Assembly: GCF_002029255.1 (NCBI RefSeq)
Contig: NZ_MZGT01000013.1
Location: forward strand, 28,224-92,223
DNA from: Clostridium chromiireducens
Lineage (GTDB): Bacteria; Bacillota; Clostridia; Clostridiales; Clostridiaceae
Direction of reading: 5' to 3'
Length of the DNA: 64,000 nucleotides
This document shows, piece after piece, positions 25,695 through 33,950 of this stretch. Below the pieces are notes generated by a model. That model did not search any database. It was not told where the DNA came from and was given only the letters and a program-made list of their open reading frames with translations. Positions within the stretch are counted from its first letter, which is position 1; every line of letters starts with the position of its first letter. The translations under genes were made by a program, and so were the position numbers.

Positions 25695-26024
25695 ATGAGT
25701 AAAGTAAATGATAGATCAAGAGATATAGGTGAATTTATTTCGCAGCCTGATGATGATATGATAATCTGCCGCTGTGAAGAAATTACAAAGGGTGAAATAC
25801 GAAAAGCAGTACATGATGGTATGTTTACCATAACTGAAATTAGAAGATATTTAAGAACAGGTATGGGCCTTTGTCAGGGACAAACCTGCGGTAAATTGGT
25901 TAAGGGGATTGTGGCAAGAGAGCTTAAAATATCACCTTTAGAATTAGAGCCAGCAGTATCGCGTGCACCTATGAGACCTATAGAAATGGAAGTCTTCGGA
26001 AATGAACAAGTAGGAGGTAAATAG
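25695..26024 (+). CDS. BFD-like [2Fe-2S] protein
   Basis: A 109-residue protein whose middle matches bacterioferritin-associated-ferredoxin-like domains: ICRCEEITKGEIRKAV, then TGMGLCQGQTCG, giving the C-x-C...C-x4-C ligands of a [2Fe-2S] cluster. In HcnB and related proteins this domain is often fused to the flavoprotein; here it is a separate gene directly after it, with AGGAGG upstream. It probably belongs to the same complex. Confidence 0.8.
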   Translation: MSKVNDRSRDIGEFISQPDDDMIICRCEEITKGEIRKAVHDGMFTITEIRRYLRTGMGLCQGQTCGKLVKGIVARELKISPLELEPAVSRAPMRPIEMEVFGNEQVGGK

Positions 26025-26025
26025 C

Positions 26026-27153
26026 ATGAAAAATAGTGCAGATGTAATAATCATTGGAAGTGGTGTAATTGGAAATGCAGCAGCATACTACTTATCAAAA
26101 AAAGGCCATTCTGTTATTGTCCTCGATAAAGGTGACAGTATTGGAGATGGAGGCTCAACAAGAAATGGCGGAGGAGTTCGTCAATCAGGGCGTGATAAGA
26201 GAGAACTTCCACTTGCTATGTATGGTATAAAAAATCTTTGGCCTAATCTTTCAGAAGAATTAGGAGTCGATGTAGAATATTATCAAGAAGGTAATTTAAG
26301 ATTAGGCAAAACAGTAGAGCATATGAAGATATTAACTAATCTTGCAAAGAATGCTCAGGATTGTGGGCTTGAGGTGAACATAATCTCTGGAGATGAAGTA
26401 AGAGAAATTAATCCATATCTTTCAGAGGAAGTTATAGGTGCAAGCTGGTGTCCTACTGATGGACACGCTAATCCTTTGACTACAACTTTAGGTTTTTATC
26501 ATAAAGCAAGAGAATTAGGTGCTCGTTTTATCACAGGAGAAGAAGTTATTGAAATTAGAAAAATAAAAGGAAAAGCTAGGCAGGTAGTAACTAAGGATAA
26601 TGTATATGAAGGAAATCATATAATTCTTGCAGCAGGCTATGAAAGCCGAAAAATAGCTGCTACAGTTGGGATAGATATTCCAATGAATCAAGTTCTGCTA
26701 GAAGTTCTTGTTACAGAAGCTCAAAAGCCAATGTTCTACCAAATGCTTGGTACTGCTGAAGCGGATTTTTATGGGCATCAAAGTAAACACGGTTCCTTTG
26801 TATTTGGTGGTGCATCAGGTTATGAAGCGCTTAATAAGGATAATGGAACACCAACTACAGCAAGTATTACAGCTTCATGTATATGTAGAGGAATAATGAA
26901 GTATTTTCCAGATTTAAAAGATGCCAAGATAGTTCGTACTTGGGCAGGCTGGATAGATGATTGTAAAGATCATGTACCTGTGATAAGTCAGGTAGAAGAA
27001 GCTCCTGGACTTATACTTGCCTGTGCATTTTGTGGACACGGATTTGGAATCTCTCCAACAGTAGGTATGCTATTATCAGAAATGGTAGAAGGAAATGGAA
27101 CTACTCTTGATATAAGTGCCTTCCGTTATGATAGGTTTAAAGCTAAGATTTAG
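26026..27153 (+). CDS. FAD-dependent amino acid/amine oxidase (DAO family, HcnC-like)
   Basis: A 375-residue D-amino-acid-oxidase-fold flavoprotein. IIGSGVIGNAAAYYLSKKG at residues 9-27 binds FAD, RNGGGVRQSGRD follows, and FCGHGFGISPTVGMLL near the C-terminus is typical. It is likely the substrate-oxidising beta subunit of the HcnABC/opine-oxidase type complex, making an imine from an amine or amino acid. It starts two bases after the BFD-like gene. RidA downstream would hydrolyse the imine. The substrate is unknown. Confidence 0.8.
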   Translation: MKNSADVIIIGSGVIGNAAAYYLSKKGHSVIVLDKGDSIGDGGSTRNGGGVRQSGRDKRELPLAMYGIKNLWPNLSEELGVDVEYYQEGNLRLGKTVEHMKILTNLAKNAQDCGLEVNIISGDEVREINPYLSEEVIGASWCPTDGHANPLTTTLGFYHKARELGARFITGEEVIEIRKIKGKARQVVTKDNVYEGNHIILAAGYESRKIAATVGIDIPMNQVLLEVLVTEAQKPMFYQMLGTAEADFYGHQSKHGSFVFGGASGYEALNKDNGTPTTASITASCICRGIMKYFPDLKDAKIVRTWAGWIDDCKDHVPVISQVEEAPGLILACAFCGHGFGISPTVGMLLSEMVEGNGTTLDISAFRYDRFKAKI

Positions 27154-27246
27154 ATATTAAATAGTCAAAGATTAATTTATAAAATATAAGTTTAATTTTT
27201 TTATTATGAGATTTTTTATAAATAATATCAAAGAAGGAGAATTAAT

Positions 27247-27651
27247 ATGGATTTAACGAGAACAAATTATTCATCAGGTGCTCCATTGGAAGAAAAAACA
27301 GGATATTCTAGAATGGTAAAGGTAGGTCCATTTGTTTATATCGGAGGTACTACTTCTGTACAACCAGATGGCACAGTCTATGGTGAGGGTAGTGCTTATG
27401 AGCAGACAAAATATATTTTAGAAAAGCTAGTGAAATTGTTAGAGAAATCGGGTTCTAAAAAAGAAGAAGTTATTAGAATAAAAGGCTATACAACTGATAT
27501 GAAGTATGGAGCTGAAATTGCAAGAGCTTATTCAGAGATTTTTCATGATATCAAACCGCTTTTTACAATGGTTGGTACTACTATGCTTAATAGGCCTTCT
27601 CAGTTAATTGAAATAGAAATGGATGCAGTAATTATAACTAATGAACAATAA
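27247..27651 (+). CDS. RidA-family imine/enamine deaminase
   Basis: A 134-residue YjgF/YER057c/UK114-fold protein that hydrolyses reactive enamines or imines. VYIGGTTSVQPDG, EEVIRIKGYTTDM and LIEIEMDAVI match the family. Its place after an amino-acid/amine oxidase suggests it removes the imine product. It has AAGGAG upstream and ends before a terminator at 27691. It is probably the last gene of the oxidase operon, although the 93-base gap could hold another promoter. Confidence 0.85.
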   Translation: MDLTRTNYSSGAPLEEKTGYSRMVKVGPFVYIGGTTSVQPDGTVYGEGSAYEQTKYILEKLVKLLEKSGSKKEEVIRIKGYTTDMKYGAEIARAYSEIFHDIKPLFTMVGTTMLNRPSQLIEIEMDAVIITNEQ

Positions 27652-27690
27652 AAGAGCTTAGGAATACGAAAGAAAATACCAAGTCCAAAT

Positions 27691-27720
27691 GGCCAAGGAG
27701 ATCGACTTGGCTATTTTTTT
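27691..27720 (+). terminator. Terminator of the oxidase operon
   Basis: GCCAAG (27692-27697) pairs with CTTGGC (27706-27711), followed by TATTTTTTT. The remaining 27721-28113 is very AT-rich; no gene or clear promoter was recognised. Confidence 0.75.
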
Positions 27721-28113
27721 ACAATAATTTATTTGATGAATATATATATGCCATGATTAACAATTGATAAATACAACTTAAATCATTACAGAATTTTTCA
27801 AAATGTAGAATAATATATAGAATTAAGAATAAATTTATTCCTACATAACCATGAAAAATGTATTCTCAATGTAAAATAAATAATGTATAGTTGATATAAA
27901 TATCTGTTTTTTGAAATTTATTAGATATATGTTAAGTAATTGATAATTATTAATGGTATTCTTTGAAGAATTTTCAAAAATGTTTAATGGTAGATGAAAG
28001 TTAATAAGAATTTATATATGTGAGTTTCGATTAAATTTATACTTTTTAAAAGATAATTTTACAAATTCAAGGAAGTTTAATTTATGTGATAAAAGAAGTG
28101 GAGTGGAGTAAAT

Positions 28114-28962
28114 ATGGTGGGAGAAACAAAAGGAAATATTATTAGGCCTAAGCAGCCATACTTTGTAATGACTACATCTCATTATTATAAGGCAGTTATA
28201 ATGAATTATGGAATTTCTCATTTCTACTGCTTCCAAAAAGAAGATATTATAGAAAGACCTTTTATTGCAGTACCAGATGGATGTATTGACATCTTATTCT
28301 GTTGTGATGATAAGGCTCCATATGCACATATATGTGGAACAGTTCTTCGTCCAACATTAACCCATAATAGTGAAAATAAATATTTCTTTGGAGTAAGATT
28401 TTTACCAGGAAGTCCATTTGAATTTAAAAATATCACCATGTCAGATTTGGTAGAACAGGAAATTCCATTTTTAGAAGTGATAAAAGATAATGAATTGTTT
28501 GAAAAAATTACTTCAAGCAGAGATTTTAACTATCAGATACAGGTGTTTTTAGAAAGATATATAAAGCTTTATGCTAATTTTAATGAAATAAATAAATACA
28601 AAGATCTAAAGAAATATATGATAAATAACATTATGCAGACAGCAGGAAAAATTAAAATTAATGAACTTGCAGAGGCAACAGGATATTCAGTTAGATATAT
28701 AAATAAGACATTTTCTAAAGAGTTTGGATTATCTCCAAAAGTATTCTGTAAACTTATGAGATTTCAATATTTATTAAGTACTTTAAATGAGTTAGATAAA
28801 GAAATGTTTGAGTCTAATTTAGCACAGATCTCTATGGATTTAGGTTATTATGATCAGTCCCACATGATTAAGGATTTTCACGAATTTACAAATACAACGC
28901 CTAAGATGTATATGAAGTCATTAAAAGAAATCGAATATAAAAAACGGATAATTATTATATGA
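28114..28962 (+). CDS. AraC-family transcriptional regulator
   Basis: A 282-residue regulator. The N-terminal half (FIAVPDGCIDILF, FGVRFLPGSPFEF) fits the DUF6597-type sensing domain. The C-terminal half has the two AraC helix-turn-helix units (IKINELAEATGYSVRYINKT and ISMDLGYYDQSHMIKDFHEF, then TTPKMYM). It lies downstream of the oxidase operon and converges on the permease gene, so it may control one or both. GTGGAGTGGAG precedes ATG 28114. Confidence 0.85.
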   Translation: MVGETKGNIIRPKQPYFVMTTSHYYKAVIMNYGISHFYCFQKEDIIERPFIAVPDGCIDILFCCDDKAPYAHICGTVLRPTLTHNSENKYFFGVRFLPGSPFEFKNITMSDLVEQEIPFLEVIKDNELFEKITSSRDFNYQIQVFLERYIKLYANFNEINKYKDLKKYMINNIMQTAGKIKINELAEATGYSVRYINKTFSKEFGLSPKVFCKLMRFQYLLSTLNELDKEMFESNLAQISMDLGYYDQSHMIKDFHEFTNTTPKMYMKSLKEIEYKKRIIII

Positions 28963-28978
28963 TGAATAAAATGCAAAA

Positions 28979-29020
28979 GGAATACTCAAAGCAATAGATG
29001 CTTTGAGTATTCCTTTTTTA
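28979..29020. terminator. Bidirectional terminator between araC-like and permease genes
   Basis: A perfect 15-bp stem (28979-28993 with 28999-29013) is followed by TTTTTTA on the plus strand and TTTTGCATTTT on the minus strand. It serves the two convergent genes. Confidence 0.85.
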
Positions 29021-29055
29021 TAAGTAAGTTGCAGCTACTTTATTTTTGAATGTGC

Positions 29056-30384
29056 TTAACTTAATTCTAACTGTGGAACAGGATTTCTAAAGAATTTTGT
29101 GACACCTGCTAAGTATAAGCAGCCAGCTAACAGCCAAATTGCTCCGATTAAATGTGCATTTGCATCTAGATTAATAAAGATCCAGACTGTTACTGCTAAG
29201 CCAATCACAGGACATATTCCATAATTTATTATTTTCTTTTGTAAGCTGATTGGTTCATCATTCTTTAGTAAAAATCTGCTGATTACTGCAATATTTAATA
29301 GGATAAAGCCTAGTAAAGCACCAAAACTTACGATTGAAGTAATAAAGTTAAGAGAACAAAACAGTGAAATTGGTGTTATAATAATTCCTACTAATACAGT
29401 AGCAACTACGGGACTTTGTGTTTTTTTGCTGACATATGCAAGCTGCTTTGGTAACACTCCATCTCGTCCCATTGCAAAAAGTACTCTTGCAACCGCAACT
29501 TGTGAAGCCTGCGTTGTTGCTATTCCAAAGGAAACTATCAATGTAATTGTTGTTAAGATATTAAGCCATGTCCCACCTACAAAGGTAACAACATCTGTGA
29601 AAGCCGTATCAGGATTTAAGTCTTGATAATTCGGATAAGCCATTCCTGCAAAAAAAGTAGTTGCAATAAATATTAGTCCAATAATCAAAATCGAAAGTAT
29701 AATTGCTTTTCCTACAGATTTTTCTGGATTAATAGTTTCTTCTGCCAATGTACTAATAGCATCGTATCCTAAATAGCTAAGAATAACAATACCTGTTGCT
29801 TTAAGGATACTAGATAGGTCAAACTGATCAGGATTATAAAATGAAATCATATTAAAATGAATTGTTCCATTAAGTAAAAGTCTTATAGTACATCCTATAA
29901 AGGCTATGATCACAATAATTTGCAATGTAAAGAGTATCCAGCTGCATTTAGACATCAAATCTACGCCTAAAACATTAATTACTGTACTAAAGACGATAAA
30001 TATTAGTATCCATATCCAAGCAGGAACAGAAGGTATAAGTGCATTACCATAAATACTTCCAATAATAACAACAGTTGCTGGCATTAAGAAATAATCTAAT
30101 AATATAGCCCAGCCAGTTAGAAAACCTAATGCAGGTGATACACCTTTTTGAACATATACATATACAGATCCTGCTGTTGGAAATTTCTGTGCCATTACCC
30201 TGTAACTCATCCCAGTAAAAAACATGGCTACCATTCCTATTAAATAACACAATGCAACCATTCCGCCAGAAGGGCCTAAATATACGCCATACATGCCTGC
30301 AGGAGCTAGAGGTATCATAAATACCAAACCAAAGATTACTAGATCGCTTGTTTTTAAAGTTCGTTTCAATTTTCCGTGTTCCAT
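29056..30384 (-). CDS. APC-superfamily amino acid/amine permease
   Basis: A 442-residue permease with about twelve hydrophobic segments. The start (LKRTLKTSDLVIFGLVFMIP) and the segment FPTAGSVYVYVQKGVSPALG are typical of APC carriers, including putrescine importers. ATG 30384 (MEHGKLKR) has GGAGG upstream on the minus strand. Between oxidase operon, AraC and LysR genes, it probably imports the amine or amino acid oxidised by that system. A hairpin lies in its leader at 30419-30453. Confidence 0.85.
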   Translation of the reverse strand: MEHGKLKRTLKTSDLVIFGLVFMIPLAPAGMYGVYLGPSGGMVALCYLIGMVAMFFTGMSYRVMAQKFPTAGSVYVYVQKGVSPALGFLTGWAILLDYFLMPATVVIIGSIYGNALIPSVPAWIWILIFIVFSTVINVLGVDLMSKCSWILFTLQIIVIIAFIGCTIRLLLNGTIHFNMISFYNPDQFDLSSILKATGIVILSYLGYDAISTLAEETINPEKSVGKAIILSILIIGLIFIATTFFAGMAYPNYQDLNPDTAFTDVVTFVGGTWLNILTTITLIVSFGIATTQASQVAVARVLFAMGRDGVLPKQLAYVSKKTQSPVVATVLVGIIITPISLFCSLNFITSIVSFGALLGFILLNIAVISRFLLKNDEPISLQKKIINYGICPVIGLAVTVWIFINLDANAHLIGAIWLLAGCLYLAGVTKFFRNPVPQLELS

Positions 30385-30418
30385 AATAAACGCCTCCATT
30401 ATATTCCAAATTATAAAA

Positions 30419-30453
30419 GGCAAGGGTATTCTGCTAAGCAGAGCACCCTTGCC
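30419..30453 (-). other. Hairpin in the permease leader
   Basis: On the minus strand GGCAAGGGTGCTCTGC and GCAGAATACCCTTGCC form a 16-bp stem with two mismatches and a TTA loop, followed by TTTTAT, about 25 bases before the ribosome site. It may be an attenuator, an operator or an RNA stabiliser. The rest of 30385-30725 shows no gene. Confidence 0.5.
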
Positions 30454-30725
30454 CTAAATTCAATAAAAATTACTTTTAAATATATGTTTGTGAGAAGCTT
30501 CTTTCTGATATAATAGCAAAATTCATTTTTTAAAGATTGTAAATTTCGGAACAAAAGAATTTTTTATTTATTTTTCAAATTTAGGGTAAGAAAAGGATCT
30601 GAAAATAAATTAAAACAGGAAAATAAAAACAAGAAAAGTTGGCTTGAAAATATTTATGTTACTTCAGAAAGCGCTAAAAGTACATAAAATAAGGTCATGG
30701 AAAATATAATTGATCATATCCGATA

Positions 30726-31622
30726 CTAGATTGAATGTGTCAGTGATTCTATAAAATTAGTTAAGATAGAGGAGTTTAGTCTGTCTTTATTAATAGCATA
30801 ATAAATATTTCTCTTTGTAATTAAATTCCCTAGGGAAGGAATTTCACGATAGGTTAAGTTGCCGTCATTAACCTCTTGTTGGATTGCCAGCTTTGATATA
30901 AGTGATATATGTCTTCCCTGCAAAACCATATGTTTTATAGATTCTAAAGAATTTAGTTCTATTTTTCTATTAACTTTTATACCAGAATTTTCAAACCATT
31001 TTAAAGTTATACTTCTAGTACTGGACTTTTCACCATGAACGATAAAAGAGTTTTTTTCGATTAATTCTGAACTTATGTGTTCTTCAGATGCTAAAGGGTG
31101 TTTAGTTGAGAAAAATATTACCATTTCTTCTTCAAGTAAAGGGTGACTTATTATATTTGGCAGTTCAAAAGGCTCGCATGATATAACTCCAATATCAATT
31201 TCATGCTTTTGAAGCATATTGAGTACAAGAGGTGAAGTATTTACCTTTAAAGAAATTGAAAGCTTAGGATTTTTCTCAGTATAATCAAAAAGTATACGTG
31301 GTAATAGGTAGGTTGCTGGTATATAGCTAGCACCTATTTTTATGCTTCCATTCTTTAAGTCATATTCTTTAACAACCCTAAAGGATTCTTTTGCCAAGGC
31401 GTTAATTTTAGACGCATAGTGATAAAGGGCTTCTCCGGCGTCTGTTAGAATAAGTTTTCCGGATTTAGCTTCAAATAATTTTACTCCAAATTCTTTTTCC
31501 ATAGCTTTTAAATGAAAGGTAATAGTTGGTTGTTTAAGCTTTAATGCTTCAGCTACAGCTGTTATTTTTTTGTGCTTATAAAGTTCCTCTAATATTTCAA
31601 ATTTAATAAGATTTATGTTCAT
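30726..31622 (-). CDS. LysR-family transcriptional regulator
   Basis: A 298-residue LysR regulator. The N-terminal helix-turn-helix (ITAVAEALKLKQPTITFHLKAMEKEFG) is clear, and the rest is a periplasmic-binding-protein-like effector domain (GSIKIGASYIPATYLLP). TAAGGAGGT precedes the start on the minus strand. It faces the ABC-transporter operon across 293 bases and points toward the permease gene. Either may be its target; divergent placement favours the ABC operon. Confidence 0.88.
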   Translation of the reverse strand: MNINLIKFEILEELYKHKKITAVAEALKLKQPTITFHLKAMEKEFGVKLFEAKSGKLILTDAGEALYHYASKINALAKESFRVVKEYDLKNGSIKIGASYIPATYLLPRILFDYTEKNPKLSISLKVNTSPLVLNMLQKHEIDIGVISCEPFELPNIISHPLLEEEMVIFFSTKHPLASEEHISSELIEKNSFIVHGEKSSTRSITLKWFENSGIKVNRKIELNSLESIKHMVLQGRHISLISKLAIQQEVNDGNLTYREIPSLGNLITKRNIYYAINKDRLNSSILTNFIESLTHSI

Positions 31623-31700
31623 GGGTTACCTCCTTAGGGATTTCTTAAGAACCTTAAATATAGAGTTTTAGTGAGTATTTAGCCAGTATTTCATTAAAGC

Positions 31701-31761
31701 AGGCATTATCAAAAAAATAACAAGTTAATCTACCTGCCTATTTTGAATTGTTATTTTCTAC
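31701..31761. repeat. Short palindromic repeat, copy B (right end lost)
   Basis: AGGCATTATCAAAAAAATAACA matches copy C at 42549 base for base over its first part (shown here in two pieces, AGGCATTATC then AAAAAAATAACA). The right arm ends in GTTATTTTCTACTT without the final ATGCCT. It lies between the LysR and ABC-transporter genes. Confidence 0.7.
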
Positions 31762-31915
31762 TTAAATAATAATATTTATAAATACAGTATAGATAAAATC
31801 TATACCATATAATAGTTTTTATAGAAAAAGTTAACTGGATATTTACATGAAGATAACAATGAATTAATTAAAGAAGATTATAGTAAGAAGTAGTTAAATA
31901 TATAAGGAGATTAGT

Positions 31916-32884
31916 ATGGAGTTAAATATACGAGAAATTGGAAAAAACTTTGGTGACCTTCAGGCCTTAAAGTCAGTATGCCTTAAGGTAAAGAAAGGTA
32001 ATTTCACTACTTTACTCGGACCTTCGGGTTGTGGAAAAACTACTTTATTAAGAATTATTGCAGGCTTGGAAGAACCAGACAGTGGTGAAATTTACATGGA
32101 TGATGAATGTCTATTTTCTGATGAGAAGAAGATAAATAAATCTATACACCTAAGGAATTTTGGTATGGTATTTCAGGATTTTGCTCTATGGCCTCATATG
32201 ACAGTATTTGAAAACATAGCCTTTGGTTTAAAAGCTACAGGTAAGAAAAAAGATTTGAACAAAGCAGTAATGGAAGCATTAGAAATGGTAAGACTTGAGG
32301 GAATGGAAAAGAGATTTCCCCATGAGCTTTCTGGAGGACAGCAACAAAGGGTAGCCTTTGCTCGTGCAGCAGTTTTAAAGCCTCAGCTGGTGTTATTTGA
32401 TGAACCTCTAAGTGCATTAGATGCAATATTAAGAGAAGATATGAGAATAGAGATAACAAATTTAGTTCGTAACATAGGACTTACAGCTATTTACGTAACT
32501 CATGATCAAAGCGAAGCATTAGCAATGTCAGATGAAATTGTAGTTATGAATAAAGGAGAAATACTTCAAGTCGGTTCTCCAGAATATATTTATAATTCCC
32601 CCTCTGAAGCCTTTGTAGCAAAGTTTATTGGTAAGTCTAATTGGATTTTTCCAGAAAAACAATTAGTAAGACCAGAGAATGTACATTTAAGAGAGATAAA
32701 AGAAGAAGATGTAGAAACTTATGAAGGAACAGTTAAAGCAGTAAGTTATGTTGGTGACAGATATGAAATTCTTGTGGATATTATGAGTATAGGAAACTTT
32801 ATAGTGTATGATTCACAAAAAAAGAATCAAGGTGACAAGCTTAAGATGTTTATTAAGAAAAAGGATATATATTCAATATGTTAG
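31916..32884 (+). CDS. ABC transporter ATP-binding protein (iron/phosphonate-type importer)
   Basis: A 322-residue importer ATPase. Walker A GPSGCGKTT at about residues 38-46, Q-loop VFQDFALWPHMT, signature LSGGQQQRVAFARA, Walker B LVLFDEPLSALD and the switch His (VTHDQSEA) are intact; a C-terminal regulatory stretch follows. It fits the FbpC/PotA/PhnT class. Its operon partners are a lipoprotein receptor and a fused permease. AAGGAG precedes ATG 31916. Confidence 0.9.
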   Translation: MELNIREIGKNFGDLQALKSVCLKVKKGNFTTLLGPSGCGKTTLLRIIAGLEEPDSGEIYMDDECLFSDEKKINKSIHLRNFGMVFQDFALWPHMTVFENIAFGLKATGKKKDLNKAVMEALEMVRLEGMEKRFPHELSGGQQQRVAFARAAVLKPQLVLFDEPLSALDAILREDMRIEITNLVRNIGLTAIYVTHDQSEALAMSDEIVVMNKGEILQVGSPEYIYNSPSEAFVAKFIGKSNWIFPEKQLVRPENVHLREIKEEDVETYEGTVKAVSYVGDRYEILVDIMSIGNFIVYDSQKKNQGDKLKMFIKKKDIYSIC

Positions 32885-32895
32885 GAGTGTTTTAA

Positions 32896-33927
32896 ATGAA
32901 ATTAAGAAAAATGCTATCAATATTATTAATAGTATCAATTAGCACAGTGGTTTTAGCAGGGTGTGGAAAAAGTGAAAATACTGTAAGTTCTAATGCTGAT
33001 AAAACGCAAAAACTAAGTGGCACAGTAGTAGTTTATAGTGCAGGCCCAGATGGATTAGCTAAAAATATTCAGGATGGATTTGAAAAAAAGACTGGAGTGA
33101 AAGTTGAATCGTTTCAGAGCACTAATGGAAAGATACTATCAAGATTAGAAGCAGAAAAGGATAATCCAGCAGCGGATGTGGTTGTACTTGCCTCATTATC
33201 TTCTGCGCAAGGATTAATGAAGCAGGGGTTAACATTACCTTATAAGGAAGCTAAAAATAGTGATAAATTATTTACTCAATGGTCAGAAAAAGATGGGAAT
33301 TATTTCTCATATAGCTTATCTGCTCTAGGAATTGCGTATAATACAAAATTAGTTAAAACTCCACCTACAAGTCTAAAAGATTTAACTAAGGAAGAATGGA
33401 AGGACAAAGTTAATATACCAGATCCATCACAGTCAGGCTCAGCAGCAGATTTTATTACAGGTTATATAAGTTCAAATGGTGAAGCAGGCTGGAATTTATT
33501 TAATGAGTATAAAAATAATGGAGTCCTTATGGCTGGTGCTAATCAAGAAGCACTTGACCCAGTACTTACAGGAGCTAAGAGCATAGTTGTATCAGGCGTA
33601 GATTATATGACTTATAGTGCTAAAGCAAAAGGAGAAGCAGTTGATTTAGTGTATCCTAAAGAAGGTACAGTAATAAGTGCAAGACCAGCTCTAATATTAA
33701 AATCCAGTAAGAATGTTGAAAATGCAAAAGCATTTGTAGATTATTTATTATCAGATGAAGCACAAAAAATGGTTTCTGATGCTTATTTGCTTCCAGGAAG
33801 AACAGATATAAAAATAGAAGGAAGACCAAGTGCCAGTGAAATCCCTACACTAAAAACAGACTCTGAATGGATGTATGAAAACCAAAAAAATACAATAAGT
33901 AAATTCACTGGGATATTTAAAAAGTAA
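32896..33927 (+). CDS. Extracellular solute-binding lipoprotein (class 1, Fe3+/aminoethylphosphonate-like)
   Basis: A 343-residue receptor with a lipoprotein signal peptide ending in the lipobox LAGC (Cys at about residue 23). The mature part begins VVVYSAGPDGLAKNIQDGFE and includes the hinge SLSALGIAYNTKLV, typical of the iron(III)/aminoethylphosphonate/thiamine receptor group. It starts 11 bases after the ATPase gene. The ligand cannot be read from the sequence; the tyrosines used by iron receptors are not obvious. Confidence 0.85.
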   Translation: MKLRKMLSILLIVSISTVVLAGCGKSENTVSSNADKTQKLSGTVVVYSAGPDGLAKNIQDGFEKKTGVKVESFQSTNGKILSRLEAEKDNPAADVVVLASLSSAQGLMKQGLTLPYKEAKNSDKLFTQWSEKDGNYFSYSLSALGIAYNTKLVKTPPTSLKDLTKEEWKDKVNIPDPSQSGSAADFITGYISSNGEAGWNLFNEYKNNGVLMAGANQEALDPVLTGAKSIVVSGVDYMTYSAKAKGEAVDLVYPKEGTVISARPALILKSSKNVENAKAFVDYLLSDEAQKMVSDAYLLPGRTDIKIEGRPSASEIPTLKTDSEWMYENQKNTISKFTGIFKK

Positions 33928-33950
33928 ATATGCATATGGAGGTGATAAGT

